From: Candidatus Calidifonticultor daggyaiensis
GTDB taxonomy: Bacteria > Actinomycetota > Humimicrobiia > Humimicrobiales > Humimicrobiaceae
DNA length: 6,682 nt
Direction: 5' to 3'
Assembly: GCA_015661035.1 (NCBI GenBank)
Contig: JACVJA010000081.1
Coordinates: 1-6,682 of the forward strand
Part shown: piece by piece, positions 6,196 through 6,682 of the stretch
How positions within the stretch are numbered: the first letter of the stretch is position 1
Layout of the letters: each line of letters opens with the position of its first letter
Notes under the pieces: generated by a model
The model's input: the letters and a program-made list of their open reading frames with translations, nothing else
What the model was told of the DNA's origin: nothing
The model's database searches: none
Made by a program: the position numbers and the translations under genes

Positions 6196-6486
6196 ATGGA
6201 AGACATTAATAATGTAAGTAAAAACGATTTAGAAAAAGGGCTTTTACAGCAAAAAAAATCTGATTCTATTAATAAAATTTACAATGAGGTAAGCAATGAT
6301 ATTTTAAGAATAAGTTTAGCCAATATAAAGTTTCATTGGCTATTGGTTATTTTAGCTGTTTTTATTACTTTTTTATCAGGTTTTTTAAATGAGGTTTCTT
6401 TTTTTGAAAATTTAAGAAGATGTTTTTACGCTGGAAGTATTTTTTGGGTAGTTGCTGAATTTATTGACTATATTTTAAAAAAATAA
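6196..6486 (+). CDS. Small two-helix membrane protein, unknown function
   Basis: I do not recognise this 96-aa protein. Residues 1-46 are hydrophilic with roughly balanced charge (K9, K14, K20, K21, K27, R38, K45 against about seven acidic residues) and look soluble, possibly helical. Residues about 47-64 and 75-94 are hydrophobic helices joined by a loop holding E71-N-L-R-R. The second helix contains F83-W-V-V-A-E-F-I-D-Y, and the protein ends K-K. With both ends charged, an N-in/C-in hairpin is likely (inference). It follows flhA by 122 bp on the same strand, where many flagellar clusters carry flhF. Location suggests a link to flagellar export or assembly but does not prove it. The ATG has no clear ribosome site. 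Codon and base use resemble the neighbours, so nothing marks it as foreign. Confidence 0.72.
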   Translation: MEDINNVSKNDLEKGLLQQKKSDSINKIYNEVSNDILRISLANIKFHWLLVILAVFITFLSGFLNEVSFFENLRRCFYAGSIFWVVAEFIDYILKK

Positions 6487-6531
6487 TCAAAAATGAATTT
6501 TATTGAAAACGGAGAATAGAAAAAAGCTTAC

Positions 6532-6538
6532 GAGAGGA
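6532..6538 (+). promoter_or_regulatory. Ribosome binding site for the last gene (TTG start)
   Basis: GAGAGGA lies five bases before TTG 6544 and 17 bases before ATG 6556. The spacing favours the TTG as start codon. It is a stronger site than those of fliR or the 96-aa gene. Confidence 0.5.
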
Positions 6539-6543
6539 CCGAT

Positions 6544-6682
6544 TTGGATAAAATAATGATTTTTTTATTAGCAATTACAATTTTTGAGTTTTTAATTATT
6601 ACTTTTTTAGCAATTATATTTTTAAGAAAAAGTAAGATACAATATTTAGACAAGCACTCCATACAATCTTTAATTAAGTCAA
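6544..6682 (+). CDS. N-terminal part of an unidentified membrane-anchored protein (partial)
   Basis: The open frame runs off the right edge with 46 codons visible. With a TTG start it reads M-D-K-I-M, then one hydrophobic helix (about residues 5-27, rich in Ile, Leu and Phe), then R-K-S-K and a polar stretch with D-K-H-S-I-Q-S-L. Positive charges just after the helix suggest a single N-terminal anchor with a cytoplasmic body. Flagellar clusters often hold such anchored proteins after the export genes, but too little is visible to name a family. ATG 6556 is an alternative start with poorer spacing. The frame stays open upstream to a TAG at 6517-6519, and beyond that stop an ATG at 6493 lies in the same phase. 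The gene begins 57 bp after the 96-aa gene on the same strand. Confidence 0.55.
   Translation, partial: MDKIMIFLLAITIFEFLIITFLAIIFLRKSKIQYLDKHSIQSLIKS

Noticed and set aside
1..6682. CRISPR arrays, tRNA or rRNA genes, insertion sequences, riboswitches
   Set aside because: No spaced repeats, cloverleaf-like segments, transposase reading frames or terminal repeats were seen; nearly all sequence is flagellar coding DNA.

Overview
The window is a strongly AT-rich stretch (about one quarter G+C by eye) of a flagellated bacterium. It carries almost the whole membrane part of the flagellar type III export apparatus on the + strand. The order is fliN (3' end only), fliO, fliP, fliQ, fliR, flhB, flhA, then a small two-helix membrane protein I do not recognise, then the 5' end of another membrane protein that runs off the window. 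fliO and the fliN tail show that this is a flagellar system and not a virulence injectisome. The gene order is shared by spirochaetes, Deferribacterota, Aquificota, many Proteobacteria and, with changes, Firmicutes. Low G+C, loose spacing and frequent poly-T runs suggest an AT-drifted lineage (a Brachyspira-like spirochaete or a host-associated diderm would fit), but the sequence alone does not settle the taxon.

Layout: the fliN tail ends at 106; fliO 176-901; fliP 1018-1677; fliQ 1688-1957; fliR 2096-2896; flhB 2940-4010; flhA 4007-6073, overlapping flhB by 4 nt (ATGA); unknown 96-aa membrane protein 6196-6486; and an unknown N-terminal fragment, probably starting at TTG 6544. No gap reaches 300 bases; the longest is 138 bp, between fliQ and fliR. 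No RNA gene, insertion sequence, CRISPR array or convincing intrinsic terminator is visible. Opposite-strand reading frames inside flhA are shadows of the coding frame.

How the genes work together: FliP, FliQ and FliR build the helical export gate, with FliO assisting FliP assembly. FlhB wraps the gate and switches substrate class through its self-cleaving cytoplasmic domain. FlhA forms the ring that takes up protons and docks substrate-chaperone complexes. FliN belongs to the C-ring below. The cluster is thus one machine, probably one transcript at least from fliP-fliQ and from flhB-flhA.

Points worth a second look: FlhB has NPTT instead of NPTH at its autocleavage site, and an altered PLAR-like motif downstream. 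FliP starts at the position of the mature protein and lacks a signal peptide. FliO has an N-terminal extension or an ambiguous start. The 96-aa membrane protein sits where flhF is often found. The last gene has an in-frame TAG upstream of its likely TTG start. Nothing here proves a new system; the 96-aa protein and its downstream neighbour are the best candidates for something undescribed.
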